DNA of 41,595 nt from Candidatus Omnitrophota bacterium (GCA_015231405.1 JADGBR010000012.1:1-41595), one strand, 5' to 3'; positions 10,001 through 18,206 are shown, numbered from the stretch's first letter. Notes: a model not told the origin generated them from the letters alone. Numbers and translations: made by a program.

Positions 10001-10261
10001 TCGCTCGCGCATATTTTCTCGACCCAGATCGCCGCCGTATATAACGAAATGGAAGTGGTCGACCGTAACGCCATGACGAAACGAATGGACAGGGTGATCG
10101 TTACGGATAAAAAAGCCATAGTCGTTGATTATAAGAACTCTAAAGGCGACTACGCCGCCCAGGTGAAAGAATATATGTCGCTGCTAAAGGATATTTATCC
10201 GGGACGGGTTGTCGAGGGGTATCTTCTATATCTTGATACTCATGAATTGGAGGAATGTTGA
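7058..10261 (+). CDS. addA: AddA/RecB-like UvrD-family helicase-nuclease
   Basis: This 1067-residue protein is one subunit of a double-strand-break end-processing complex. SF1A motifs occur in order: Walker A SAGSGKT with K26, Walker B DEFQDT from D375, the VGDKKQAIFGFRGG motif near 405, LTVHKAKGLEFP near 764, and YVALTRAEDELYV near 840. A RecB-family nuclease closes the protein, with CHRMLSY near 930, MDRV, then VVDYKN with D1024 and K1026, and a Q-x3-Y helix. All catalytic positions appear intact. The family resects ends and loads recombinase for homologous repair. It is followed, after an 80-base palindromic repeat, by the AddB-like gene, so the two probably form one unit. The ATG at 7058 is preceded by only a weak ribosome site. 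Confidence 0.9.
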   Translation: MSKNNSNIPITFPGVDVVEASAGSGKTYALAKRFIQLLMHPGMDQFEDPLKSVMAVTFTNKATVEMRSRMIEFLKRIALDDFKDKDTRADILGTLEVSPAQAAKKAVLILDAILENYGSFQVRTMDSFVNTLIKSSAFHLGLSPRARIKDEYRPYLEFALERTIDRVDTDKGVRKALERFLDYYIFVEQRDGWFSRKDMIGLLDALFNFSTSYGGEFSRSNVKLSDIMKMEDDLVAKVNGLVEVGAPEGVNMTFWNGLDNFSMNGFSKGLSASFDKDEFKMKKGYPAPKGMAALWDPIRKGIIKYVEAKCYDGLDAYIEMFDIVRDDMRAIAGEDEVIFLPELNVMAGKLFKSGGIDISELYYRLQARIRHYLIDEFQDTSKLQWANFEPLVEEALSNGGTLFYVGDKKQAIFGFRGGTSLLFDGARQSFRSFEPRIKALDKNYRSRENIVNFNNNIFSYANITRLLDAIEERKNIQVIFSVEERSMVLDAYHGARQSFKEGKEGGFVRYEILDADEAAPDGTEDRGSDGSGEDIGEEEHVIPESMREKIGALISDITARYTYADIAILARTNSDVKEITSWLLDAGIPVESERTLSIKEHFLIKQILALLGFLSSPIDDLAFAAFILGDIFGKITGVDNAGIRDFLFELRVERGKEREEALYSIFRKKYPAIWDDLIDGLFKSVGFVPLYELVITIYRRMNVIRNFPEYQGFFMKFLEIVRRKEEDAPGIREFLDLFERIDDREMYVSVPRLEAVSVLTVHKAKGLEFPVVIVPMLKMDLKVGAGSQTLRKPYIIRDGEGGSLRLAQLKKDLIRFSDDLTKEYSKEYARALLDELNSVYVALTRAEDELYVFIPQKSGNSRNIALSLFDENVREIGVKRVKAEKKKEGDEIMALGASEYSDWLSFLREETTDGNELVNRRRLFEGEVCHRMLSYILDLSGGDMDALIGDAVTKTVSEFPELSSGDISKYRKKITALVKDKSLAHIFSTQIAAVYNEMEVVDRNAMTKRMDRVIVTDKKAIVVDYKNSKGDYAAQVKEYMSLLKDIYPGRVVEGYLLYLDTHELEEC

Positions 10262-10267
10262 TAACTT

Positions 10268-10347
10268 CGTCATTGCGAGGGCGCAATAGCGCCCGAAGCA
10301 ATCTATAAAAGTTTATATAGATTGCTTCGCTTCGCTCGCAATGACGG
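10268..10347. repeat. Interspersed palindromic repeat between the AddA and AddB genes
   Basis: The arms start CGTCATTGCGAG on the left and end CTCGCAATGACG on the right. The left arm has an extra GGCGC-aata-GCGCC mini-hairpin. The AddB-gene ATG at 10341 lies inside the right arm. Confidence 0.85.
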
Positions 10348-13196
10348 ACCATAACGGTAGAAGGTCAGATTTGAATAAGATAATTTGTTATAGCCCCAGG
10401 GAGAACTTTATCGGGAAACTGGCCGCGCATATCGATGCGGCGTACATGAAGCCCGGCAAGGATATGCGGAGGCTCGCCTGCGTCTTCGAGGGTAAACGCC
10501 CGTCGTTTTTTCTTAAGAAAGAGCTCTCTTCGCGTTTCCCCGGGACTTTCATCCCGCCCAGGGTATTCTCGATCGACGAATTCGCTTCTTACTTACTGAG
10601 TAAGAAGCGTCCCGTTAAACCTGTTCTCACTATGGACGCCTGCTACATGATCTACAATATCATAAAGGACAGAACGCCCGAAATACTCGAGAAAAGGGGC
10701 GGTTTCGCCGAGTTCCTGCCATGGGCCAGGGAGATAGCGGGATTCATCGATCTTATCGACGCCGAAGGGATACCCTCCGAAAAACTTTCCGGCGTAGAGG
10801 CGAGCGCTTCCATCGGTTACGACGTGCCGGAAAATATCAATAAGGTGCTCCGTAATATCGTTCTTATCCGGAGCGAATACCATAAAAGGTCCGAGGAAAA
10901 AGGCGTTTATCCAAGAGGTTTCAGGTACAGCATTCTCGCTCGAGAGATAGATAAAGAATGTTTCGCCGAATTTGACGAGATCTATTTCTGCGCTTTTTAT
11001 TTTATGCAGAAGACGCTCGTCGACGTGGCGAAATTTATTTGTTCCGCCGGTAAGGGGACGTTCTTTTTCCAGGCCGATGACGAGTCCGGCGGGCCTGTCG
11101 CCGAAATAGCCGCTTCTCTCGGCGTTGGCGTAAATTTCGAAAAGGGAACGCTGCCGGACGCCAAAAAGATCAGCTTGTATTCCGCGTCTGATACGCATGG
11201 ACAGGTCGCCGCCGCGCGGGATATCCTGAAAAAGAACTTGGCCGACCCGGGATCTACCGTCGTCGTTCTCCCTGACGCGGAAGCCGTCATACCGCTCATT
11301 TCCGAACTCGGTTCGGGTTTCGGCGATTTCAACGTTTCTCTGGGGTATCCTCTCAAAAGAAGCGCGCTCGCCGCGCTATTCGCCCTTATCGTGAAAGCCC
11401 AGAAGACGAGGAGATCCGGCAAATACTATACGAAGGATTATATATCTGTAATATCCCAGCCTCTCGCTAAGAACATGCTCGTCGAGTCGGATGAGCGTAT
11501 CACGAGGATCGTCGTCCATAAGATCGAGGAATACCTTATTTCGAACGACTCCGGCGGGATATCGGGGAGCATTTTCATCGAGCTTGCCGATATCGTAAAT
11601 GAAGATAAGATCTACGCTAACGCCGAAGAGACTTTCGGGTATATGGGTATCACCGCGCTTCCGGACGACATAAGGCGCGTGGTCGAATATCTCCACGAGA
11701 CCTTCTTTACGACATGGGAAAATATCACGACCCTCGCCGGATTCGCCGGGGCGCTCGAGAAATTTCTCGAACGCATGGCGTCGACGAGCGCGCTCGGCAA
11801 GTATCCCCTTAACGTAAAGACGGCCGAAAGGTTCTGGGCCATAGCCGACGAGATGAAAGGCGCTTCATGCGGCGCCGAAACTTTCAGGAAAGAGGAGATA
11901 TTCAGGATTTTCAATAATATCCTCGAAAGCGAAATGCTGAAATTCTCGGGGTCGCCGCTCAAGGGCCTCCAGGTCCTGGGTATCCTGGAAACTAGGGCCG
12001 TCAATTTCGATAACGCCGTTATCCTGGACGCGAACGAGGGGAAACTCCCCGCCGAAAGTCCGGACCATCCGCTCATCCCGAACGAGATCACCAGGAGCCT
12101 TGGCGTCGATATGGCGAAGAGAGAGGAGAAGGTCCAGGAATATCTCTTTAACCGCCTCATAAAATTCGCCAAAAGGGTGGATATCATCTATGAAGAAGCG
12201 ACCGGAAAGGAACGGAGCCGTTTTCTCGAGAAGACGCTCTGGGCTCTCGAGAAAGAGAAAAAGATTTTCGAGACCGTTAAGGCCCGTAAGGCCGGGTTCC
12301 GGGCGAGTATCTCCGGGAAAGAACGCTCTATCCCCAAGGGCCGGCGGGTAGCTGAATTCCTCATGGGGCACAGATATTCGGCCAGCAGCATCAATACGTA
12401 TCTCAACTGTCCTCTCCAGTTCTATTACCGCTACGCGCTTTTACTCGAGGAAAAGGACGAGATCTCCGATGTCGTCGAAGGCAGCGATATCGGCACTTTT
12501 ATCCACGAGCTGTTAGAGGCCGCTTATAAGCCGTTCATCGGGAAAAGACCCGAAATAGACGAAGGTTTTCGCGAAGCGCTGTTCAACGATCTCTCGAAAA
12601 AGTTCAAATATGTGTTCAGTAAGAAGATGCGAGCCGATTCGTTCATTCTCGAGACCGTGATGCGCGGTAAACTCGAAATGTTCCTGAAACACGAGTCCGA
12701 GCGCGACATTGAAGAGATACTGTATCTCGAGGAAAAGTTCACTCCGGATTTGGTCCTCCCGTCGAACACTTTCAAATTCCAATATACCGTCGACAGGGTA
12801 GATAAGCTCGGCGACGGGTCGATCCTGGTACTGGATTATAAGACCGGCCTCGACGCGAAAAAGCCCGTGGAAACGAAAAAGCTTGGCGGGATGGTCTATG
12901 ACCGCCGAGCGATCAAAAACAAAATTAGGTCGTTTCAGCTCCCGCTGTATTATCTCTTCGAAAAGGAAAAATATCCCGGACGGGAGATGAACGCCGCGCT
13001 CTATAGCCTGAGGAAACCCGGTTTAAAATATCTCATTACTCCGGGGAAGACCGATATCGCCCTCACCATGGAAATATGCCTTAGATCCCTGGACGCCATC
13101 ATGGCCGAGATCATCGATCCTGACGTCCCGTTCAGCGCTGATACTGACGATAACACGTCGTGCAGGTATTGTCCCTTCGGGGGGATGTGTTCTTAG
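10341..13196 (+). CDS. addB: AddB-like nuclease subunit with predicted 4Fe-4S staple
   Basis: The protein has 951 residues. The C-terminal third is an AddB/RecB-type PD-(D/E)XK nuclease: a YSASSINTYLNCPLQFYYRY entry segment with C690, GTFIHELLE, then VLDYKTG. It ends in C941-x2-C944-x5-C950, the spacing of the iron-sulfur staple of AddB. The N-terminal region is helicase-like, but where AddB often has Walker A this protein reads YSPRENFIGKL, so ATP binding is probably lost. It should pair with the AddA-like protein for end resection. The ATG at 10341 lies in a palindromic repeat with no ribosome site. TTG at 10371, behind GAAGG, is a credible alternative that starts just before the first conserved strand. 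Confidence 0.88.
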   Translation: MTDHNGRRSDLNKIICYSPRENFIGKLAAHIDAAYMKPGKDMRRLACVFEGKRPSFFLKKELSSRFPGTFIPPRVFSIDEFASYLLSKKRPVKPVLTMDACYMIYNIIKDRTPEILEKRGGFAEFLPWAREIAGFIDLIDAEGIPSEKLSGVEASASIGYDVPENINKVLRNIVLIRSEYHKRSEEKGVYPRGFRYSILAREIDKECFAEFDEIYFCAFYFMQKTLVDVAKFICSAGKGTFFFQADDESGGPVAEIAASLGVGVNFEKGTLPDAKKISLYSASDTHGQVAAARDILKKNLADPGSTVVVLPDAEAVIPLISELGSGFGDFNVSLGYPLKRSALAALFALIVKAQKTRRSGKYYTKDYISVISQPLAKNMLVESDERITRIVVHKIEEYLISNDSGGISGSIFIELADIVNEDKIYANAEETFGYMGITALPDDIRRVVEYLHETFFTTWENITTLAGFAGALEKFLERMASTSALGKYPLNVKTAERFWAIADEMKGASCGAETFRKEEIFRIFNNILESEMLKFSGSPLKGLQVLGILETRAVNFDNAVILDANEGKLPAESPDHPLIPNEITRSLGVDMAKREEKVQEYLFNRLIKFAKRVDIIYEEATGKERSRFLEKTLWALEKEKKIFETVKARKAGFRASISGKERSIPKGRRVAEFLMGHRYSASSINTYLNCPLQFYYRYALLLEEKDEISDVVEGSDIGTFIHELLEAAYKPFIGKRPEIDEGFREALFNDLSKKFKYVFSKKMRADSFILETVMRGKLEMFLKHESERDIEEILYLEEKFTPDLVLPSNTFKFQYTVDRVDKLGDGSILVLDYKTGLDAKKPVETKKLGGMVYDRRAIKNKIRSFQLPLYYLFEKEKYPGREMNAALYSLRKPGLKYLITPGKTDIALTMEICLRSLDAIMAEIIDPDVPFSADTDDNTSCRYCPFGGMCS

Positions 13197-13235
13197 TGTG
13201 GGGCTTGCGGATTAGGGGTTGTCGTGATATAAATA

Positions 13236-13263
13236 GACCATGGACTATGGACCATTGACCATG
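13236..13263. repeat. Heptamer repeat island upstream of serS
   Basis: Four contiguous heptamers: GACCATG, GACTATG, GACCATT, GACCATG. They create spurious in-frame start codons ahead of serS. Confidence 0.8.
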
Positions 13264-13308
13264 GACCTGTTTTGTGTCGGATGTGAGATCAAAGAGGGAT
13301 GGGGGAAT

Positions 13309-14589
13309 ATGATCGATCCTAAATTTATAAGGGATAATGCGGAGAAGGTGCGGAAGTACCTTAAGGACAGGAAGAACAACTGGGACATCGATAAGTTCCT
13401 CGCACTTGACGAAGAAAGACGTAAGATCATTTTCGAGGTAGAGGAGCTTAAAAAGAGTAAGAACATCGCGTCGAAGAAGATAGGCGACCTTATTAAGGAA
13501 AAGAAAGACCCCGCGCTAGCCAAGGACGAGGTCAATAAGATTACCGCCGCCATCAAAGAACTTGACGAGAAAGTCGCTTCCATCGAGGAAGAATTCAGGA
13601 AGATGCTGGATTTTATCCCGAACATACTTCATGAAAGCGTCCCCGTAGGGACAAGCGAAAAAGACAATAAAGAGGTCAAAAAATGGGGCGAGATCCCGAA
13701 ATTCTCGTTTAAACCCAGAGACCACGTTGAGCTCGGCGAGATGACGGGCATACTTGACCTTGCGAGGGCGGCTAAGATATCCGGGCATGGTTTTCCTCTG
13801 TATATAGGGAAAGGGGCCAAGCTTGAAAGAGCCCTTATCAATTTTATGCTGGATATCCACGTGAACGAGCACGGCTACACTGAAGTTTTCCCTCCTTTCA
13901 TAGTGAACAGGGAAAGCATGCGCGGCACGGGACAGCTCCCGAAGTTCGAGGAAGAGATGTACAAGCTTGACGCCGAGGACAGTTTCCTCATCCCCACCGC
14001 GGAAGTTCCTTTAACGAATATGTTATCCGGCGAGACCATCCCCGAAGAAGCCCTGCCGAAATACTTCACCGCTTACACGGCCTGTTTCCGGAGAGAAGCC
14101 GGCTCATACGGTAAGGACACCAGGGGCATAACGCGCGTTCACCAGTTTAATAAAATTGAACTGGTCAAATTCGTGAAGCCCGAGACATCCCTCGTCGAGC
14201 TCGAAAAACTCCTTGCCGACGCCGAGGATATCCTCTTAAGGCTCGAGCTTCCATACAGGGTGATCGAACTATGTACCGCCGATATAAGTTTTGCGGCTCA
14301 CAAATGCTACGACATAGAACTTTGGGCCCCGGGGACAGGTAGATGGCTCGAGGTCTCGAGCTGTTCCGTTTTCTCGGATTTCCAGGCGAGACGGGCGAAC
14401 ATAAAATACCAGCCCGCCGACAGGAACGAGAGATCTCGTTTTCTGCACACACTGAACGGCTCGGGCGTGGCGCTCGCCAGGCTCTTTATCGCCATAGTTG
14501 AGAATAACCAGCGAGAGGACGGTTCAATAACTATCCCGGGCGCGCTCGTGCCTTATTTCGGAGCGAGCGAGATAAAGAACGGTCTCTAA
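13309..14589 (+). CDS. serS: Seryl-tRNA synthetase
   Basis: This 426-residue class II synthetase charges tRNA-Ser. The N-terminal coiled-coil arm (about 30-105, rich in K and E) is typical. Motif 2 reads FRREAGSYGKDTRGITRVHQF and motif 3 reads NGSGVALARLF near the end, followed by the usual IPGALVPYFG tail. I chose the ATG at 13309 because MIDPKFIRDN matches the family N-terminus and GGGGG lies just upstream. The longer frame from 13240 starts inside a heptamer repeat and adds 23 unrelated residues. A membrane protein gene follows after two bases. The tRNA-Ser gene is only 3.4 kb downstream, probably by chance. Confidence 0.95.
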   Translation: MIDPKFIRDNAEKVRKYLKDRKNNWDIDKFLALDEERRKIIFEVEELKKSKNIASKKIGDLIKEKKDPALAKDEVNKITAAIKELDEKVASIEEEFRKMLDFIPNILHESVPVGTSEKDNKEVKKWGEIPKFSFKPRDHVELGEMTGILDLARAAKISGHGFPLYIGKGAKLERALINFMLDIHVNEHGYTEVFPPFIVNRESMRGTGQLPKFEEEMYKLDAEDSFLIPTAEVPLTNMLSGETIPEEALPKYFTAYTACFRREAGSYGKDTRGITRVHQFNKIELVKFVKPETSLVELEKLLADAEDILLRLELPYRVIELCTADISFAAHKCYDIELWAPGTGRWLEVSSCSVFSDFQARRANIKYQPADRNERSRFLHTLNGSGVALARLFIAIVENNQREDGSITIPGALVPYFGASEIKNGL

Positions 14590-14591
14590 AT

Positions 14592-15293
14592 ATGGATCTT
14601 ATTATCCGCCTCATAAAGTCAGTGGTCGGCGTTCTTATGATCCCGCTGGCCTTTTCCGTCGCAAGATGTTTCTATATCGAATTCTCCCACCTGAAAGAGA
14701 TCGGCGCTTCTTTCATGGTTATGGAGAGGGGGGTCCTGGCCTATGCGCTTATGCATACGCTTCTTTTTCGTCCCGTCTACCTTTACGTCGTAGGGCATGA
14801 GCTGGTCCATGTTATCGCGACTTGGATATGCGGCGGCAAAATAGCGTCGTTCAATATAGCGAAATCGGGCGGCAGCGTCGTGACTTCCAAAACAAATATT
14901 TTCATAGAGCTCAGCCCATATTTTGTACCTATCTACACGATCCTGCTTGGCCCGATCTTTATTTTTTTAGGCAGTGTTTTCCATAGTAAAGCGGATCTGA
15001 ATATGACGTTCTTATTTTTTGTAGGTTTTACCTTGGCCTTCCATTTTGTCATGACCACGGAAGTCCTGAAAATGGAGCAGTCCGATGTCGCTAAATCGGG
15101 CGTTATTTTTTCTCTGATGCTGATTTTTATCCTCAATATGGTCTTAATGATCGGCTATTTTTCACTTATTTTCAATGAGCTATCCTTTGTAAACTTTGCA
15201 AAAGCTACATATAGGTCAACGCTTCATTCATATCAAGCATTATTCACGCAATTGAGCGGGTTTTCCGACTTCGTAACATCAAAAATAAGATAG
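14592..15293 (+). CDS. Membrane protein with HExxH motif, M50-like
   Basis: The 233-residue integral membrane protein begins two bases after the serS stop, so it is probably cotranscribed and translated by coupling. Hydrophobic segments lie at roughly 5-25, 45-68, 105-130, 140-155 and 165-195. HELVH (H69-E70-x2-H73) lies at the end of the second, the position of the zinc motif in intramembrane M50-type (site-2 protease-like) peptidases. ELSPYFVPIY (about 104-113) could play the role of the second conserved segment. A third metal ligand (NPDG-type) is not evident. It could be a compact putative zincin rather than a true regulated protease. No substrate can be named. Confidence 0.65.
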   Translation: MDLIIRLIKSVVGVLMIPLAFSVARCFYIEFSHLKEIGASFMVMERGVLAYALMHTLLFRPVYLYVVGHELVHVIATWICGGKIASFNIAKSGGSVVTSKTNIFIELSPYFVPIYTILLGPIFIFLGSVFHSKADLNMTFLFFVGFTLAFHFVMTTEVLKMEQSDVAKSGVIFSLMLIFILNMVLMIGYFSLIFNELSFVNFAKATYRSTLHSYQALFTQLSGFSDFVTSKIR

Positions 15294-15439
15294 AAACCGA
15301 TGCAATAATGTTAAAGATAAAATATCTTGATTTCTCGCTTTTCAAACTGCTAATTCTGGGGTATACTACATGTGTTAGCGAAAGATAAATTAGGAACAAT
15401 ATTTCTAATAAACATACATGAAGAGATCGTGGAGATAAC

Positions 15440-15922
15440 ATGAGGATCATAAGAAAAAAAACAATAATAATAAACTTCACGCTTATGGCATTTGTGCTTT
15501 TGGTATGCGGTAAGAGCGCGACAGCCTTATCCGCGGAGTCCTCTGATAACAGTTTCCTCGCGAGGATATCGAAAAAGAACGAAGGTATACAGGGTATTTC
15601 CCAGGATCATATGGAATTGAACGACATTTACAAGAGCAAGGTTAAGAAGGTCATAATGCAGCTTGAAGTGGCCGCGGCGAATAAATCCGGGAAATCTAAC
15701 GATAACAGCTCATCAGATAGGAAATATATGGACAGGCTGGAGAACAAATTGAACGTTCTCATCAAAGAGACGCTTAACGAAGTCGACAGTGCGAAACAGA
15801 TGACAGTTACATTCAGTCCGACGATGATCGGTAATCTTCTGCCGGAATCAAAATTCGATAAAGTCGATATGGAAAAGACAATGGATAAAGAACAAACTCA
15901 CCTGGAGTGTAAGAAGGAATAA
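15440..15922 (+). CDS. Small secreted helical protein, unknown
   Basis: This protein has 160 residues. A signal peptide is clear: MRIIRKK, a hydrophobic core, then a likely cut after ALSA near residue 31. The mature part is charged and helical (K, E, D and N rich) with no cysteine. GGAGATAAC precedes the ATG. A possible TATACT -10 box lies about 75 bases upstream of the start. I recognise no family. The gene converges on the secreted helical protein gene to its right, with five bases between the stops. The two are similar in size and character but not in obvious sequence. Confidence 0.7.
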   Translation: MRIIRKKTIIINFTLMAFVLLVCGKSATALSAESSDNSFLARISKKNEGIQGISQDHMELNDIYKSKVKKVIMQLEVAAANKSGKSNDNSSSDRKYMDRLENKLNVLIKETLNEVDSAKQMTVTFSPTMIGNLLPESKFDKVDMEKTMDKEQTHLECKKE

Positions 15923-15936
15923 AGTGACTATTCCTT
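15914..15936. terminator. Short hairpin shared by two convergent genes
   Basis: A perfect 8-bp stem, AAGGAATA (15914-15921) with TATTCCTT (15929-15936), spans both stop codons. The T tracts are short, so it is at best a weak bidirectional terminator. Confidence 0.35.
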
Positions 15937-16437
15937 TGTTAGTTTCCTGAGCATATCCTCGTTTTCCGTTATTCCCTGTTTGGTGATATTGGCGAGTTTT
16001 TCTATATTCCTTTTCGATATCTCGATCTGGCGCTTAGTGTCCTCGCTTTTGGCCTCATTGAGGGTTTCCTTGAGATACTCTATGTCGAACTGGCACTGGT
16101 TGTTAACGAAGGCCAGCCATTCGTTCAGGATCTTATTGGTGGCCTGTGTCAGGCCCTCCTTGGTCGCGAACGTAACCTTAAATATCCTGAAATAAGCCTC
16201 TATGGTAGTAAGCGCCGAAGTGTTCAGCTCGAATATCCTCTCGAGTATCCTCACATCGTTGCCGGCAGAAGCCCTTATGGAATCCGGGAGCACCTGACCC
16301 TGGCTTGCTATGGATGACCTTATGTCGAAAAGGCTTTCAATATGGTCGAATTCAAGGGAGTACGAAGAGGGTGTGTAAACCCCTGAGAAGCCAATAAGGA
16401 ACAAAAAAAATATTGAGACAAAAAATTTTCTAAACAT
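15928..16437 (-). CDS. Secreted alpha-helical protein, unknown
   Basis: This protein has 169 residues on the minus strand. Residues 1-28 form a signal peptide (MFRKFF, phenylalanine-rich core, SSYS cut region). The mature part is almost entirely helical and coiled-coil-prone, with stretches such as IEISKRNIEKLANI. It has a single cysteine and no recognisable catalytic motif. A good sigma-70 promoter lies 45 bases upstream (16482-16509). It is transcribed divergently from the DUF6973-like gene, with both promoters in the same 160-base gap, so the two may share regulation. Function unknown. Confidence 0.75.
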   Translation of the reverse strand: MFRKFFVSIFFLFLIGFSGVYTPSSYSLEFDHIESLFDIRSSIASQGQVLPDSIRASAGNDVRILERIFELNTSALTTIEAYFRIFKVTFATKEGLTQATNKILNEWLAFVNNQCQFDIEYLKETLNEAKSEDTKRQIEISKRNIEKLANITKQGITENEDMLRKLTKE

Positions 16438-16481
16438 TATAATTCAGGGGTTTTAGCTATAGCACAACTACGCCCATAAAA

Positions 16482-16509
16482 AGTATAACATAAAAAGCTG
16501 AAATAACAA
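16482..16509 (-). promoter_or_regulatory. Sigma-70 promoter for the minus-strand secreted protein
   Basis: On the minus strand: TTGTTA (16509-16504), 16-base spacer, TATACT (16487-16482). The expected leader is about 38 bases. Confidence 0.6.
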
Positions 16510-16540
16510 ATTCCTAAATATACTGAAAATTAAGGAAATG

Positions 16541-16549
16541 TGATATACT
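16541..16549 (+). promoter_or_regulatory. Extended -10 promoter for the DUF6973-like gene
   Basis: TGATATACT has the TGn extension directly before TATACT. No good -35 box is present. The start codon at 16600 follows 50 bases later, behind AAGGATAGGTGA. Confidence 0.45.
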
Positions 16550-16599
16550 TATCTGAGCCCGGAAACCTTCCCGATACCGATAATTCTAAGGATAGGTGA

Positions 16600-17694
16600 A
16601 TGAAGAGGAAATTCCTGGTATACTTATCTTTATTTCTGGTGGTATCTTTCGTTGCCGGAGAGTACCTGTATTTGATGGCGCCGGAAATTGTCGATAAGGC
16701 TTCCCGGAAGGCCATAAAAGTCGTCACGAAAGTGATGAATAATGAAGGCATCAAGTTCGAAAGGCTTGACTATAATTGGGTTCTGGTAAAAGGAGTTTCG
16801 GGTATATCCTGGAACGACGTCAACATATCCATTAACGTCAATAAGGGCTCAGCAGAGGAAGATAAAAAGTTCTTTTACATGTACGTTAAAGAGGCGGAAT
16901 TCTCCGTTCAGAACCTGCTGGCTGAGACATTTCTGATAAATATTCGGGATATAAGCGTCATCCGGGGTAAAGGCCTGAACGCTTTCGCCAACTGGCTGGG
17001 AGAGTATGAGATACCTCTTGAGGATAATAACTTCAAGATCCTTTTTCGTCTGGATATTTTTAATCCCTCGAACGCCATTCTTCAGCTTGAGCAGTACTAT
17101 TTTAATTTCGTGCGGTTCATGAAGGATTCGAGGGGTTATATGCCCATGTCGTCATCCATAAGCACCTCTTTCATGATCAACGATGAACCCTTTAAGGTCA
17201 GATTGGAGATAGTGTTCAATAAACAGGAAGGCGAGTACGGAATGCAATTGAACATAAATGACCTTAGATCCATTTCGGCGATTATGCCTAACCCGATGAA
17301 CGAACTCGAATTAGGTATTATTTCGAAGAACCCGGATAAAGCCTCAACGCTCTTTGGTATATGGCGTAGGTCGATCGACGAGTGGAAAAAAACGGAGAAG
17401 ACCCGACCCGAGTTAGCCCACGCCTACAGGCATGTGTTCTGGAGCTATCTTCTCACGAACGCCTACGGCCAGGATTTCGCGCGAATGGTGACCGACGCCC
17501 ATGAGAGCAACGAGGGATCGGAGCTGGATCACGAGATGGATCAGAAGAACAACGAACTGGGACGGGAATACGCGGCTAGGGGCTACCAGGAGTACGAGCT
17601 TCTGGATAAACTGTCGAAAGATCCCAATGCCGTGCGATCCGAAAAAGAAATCGGCCTGGCGCGGCAACTAATAACAATGATGAAAGGACAATAA
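16600..17694 (+). CDS. Membrane-anchored protein with C-terminal DUF6973-like domain
   Basis: This protein has 364 residues. An N-terminal signal anchor (about 5-26) is followed by some 240 residues of beta-rich sequence. The opening, a helix and then GVSGISWNDVNI, recalls AsmA-type periplasmic proteins. The last 95 residues carry HAYRHVFW (H274, R277, H278), DAHE (H301, E302) and a later DQKNNELGRE. This is the histidine-rich pattern I associate with DUF6973, a domain of unknown function also seen at the ends of polymorphic toxins. The conserved H, R, D and N residues suggest an enzyme. The domain would be periplasmic. It has its own promoter and no immunity-like gene directly beside it, so a toxin role is not supported here. 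Confidence 0.7.
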   Translation: MKRKFLVYLSLFLVVSFVAGEYLYLMAPEIVDKASRKAIKVVTKVMNNEGIKFERLDYNWVLVKGVSGISWNDVNISINVNKGSAEEDKKFFYMYVKEAEFSVQNLLAETFLINIRDISVIRGKGLNAFANWLGEYEIPLEDNNFKILFRLDIFNPSNAILQLEQYYFNFVRFMKDSRGYMPMSSSISTSFMINDEPFKVRLEIVFNKQEGEYGMQLNINDLRSISAIMPNPMNELELGIISKNPDKASTLFGIWRRSIDEWKKTEKTRPELAHAYRHVFWSYLLTNAYGQDFARMVTDAHESNEGSELDHEMDQKNNELGREYAARGYQEYELLDKLSKDPNAVRSEKEIGLARQLITMMKGQ

Positions 17695-17888
17695 TAAAAT
17701 ACCCGATTAATATAGACGAAGAAGCGAGGTCTTGCGGTTTTGTTCTTTACGAAGCGCCCGCCGGATGTGGAAAACATTCGACAATTGAGAAAGTGTTCTA
17801 CCCGGGGGAGATACGCAACTCCTTTTCAAACTCCCTAAAATGTGCTAATATTTCAAGCTGTAGGTTCATGACCTGAGACACACATTCG

Positions 17889-17975
17889 CGGCGGTCTTGC
17901 GACCGAACGAAGAGAGGAAGTCCCCAGGGGGGATGACCGAGCGAAGCGAGGGAATCCCCGAAGGGGAAAAACCGT
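17889..17975. repeat. Palindrome-rich repeat upstream of tRNA-Ser
   Basis: It contains GACCGAGCGAAGCGAGGGAA-type REP sequence and the small hairpin TCCCC-GAA-GGGGA. The stretch 17953-17978 is repeated exactly at 21716-21741, joined there to the 3' part of the tRNA. Confidence 0.65.
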
Positions 17976-17989
17976 TGTGATAGAAAGTT

Positions 17990-18077
17990 GGAGGCGTGGC
18001 TGAGTGGTTTAAAGCGGCGGTCTTGAAAACCGTTGTTCCGCAAGGAACCGTGGGTTCGAATCCTACCGCCTCCGCCA
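17990..18077 (+). tRNA. tRNA-Ser (anticodon UGA)
   Basis: The 88-base cloverleaf is complete. Acceptor GGAGGCG (17990-17996) pairs with CGCCTCC (18067-18073), with discriminator G and encoded CCA (18075-18077). The D arm is TGGCTGAG...; the anticodon loop CTTGAAA gives UGA. A class II variable arm GTTCC-GCAA-GGAAC and a GTGGG-TTCGAAT-CCTAC T arm follow. Its 3' 52 bases recur at 21731-21782 with one change, and its last seven bases recur at 20370-20376, making this the anchor of the integration array to the right. Confidence 0.97.
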
Positions 18078-18078
18078 G

Positions 18079-18187
18079 CCTTCGCCAGATTAAATAAAGA
18101 GCTTATGGCTTCGGCTGGCACGGCCAGTCAGGCGAAGGCTGCCCGCCGAAGCTATAAGCTCTTTATATGATTTAGCGAAGGCGGGCA
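18079..18187. repeat. Long inverted repeat abutting the tRNA 3' end
   Basis: The left arm (about 18079-18116) and right arm (about 18149-18187) match over about 38 bases with a few differences. Both run GCCTTCGC...ATAAAGAGCTTAT...GCTTCGGC. The loop itself carries nested GGCGAAGGC copies. It begins one base after the encoded CCA of tRNA-Ser and ends 20 bases before the GIY-YIG gene. Confidence 0.85.
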
Positions 18188-18206
18188 TATCGGGTATTAT
18201 CGTCCC

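Noticed and set aside
10593-11198. 201-residue minus-strand frame
   Set aside because: Opposite the AddB-like gene; no ribosome site and no recognisable domain.
13240-13308. Longer N-terminus for serS
   Set aside because: Its start codon is part of a heptamer repeat and the 23 added residues do not belong to the family; MIDPKF at 13309 does.
17889-17900. GCGGCGGTCTTG shared with the tRNA anticodon arm
   Set aside because: A 12-base match inside a repeat-rich region; without further flanking similarity it may be chance.
17798-18121. 107-residue minus-strand frame over the tRNA
   Set aside because: It covers tRNA-Ser and REP-like repeats; its peptide is the usual spurious translation of such repeats.
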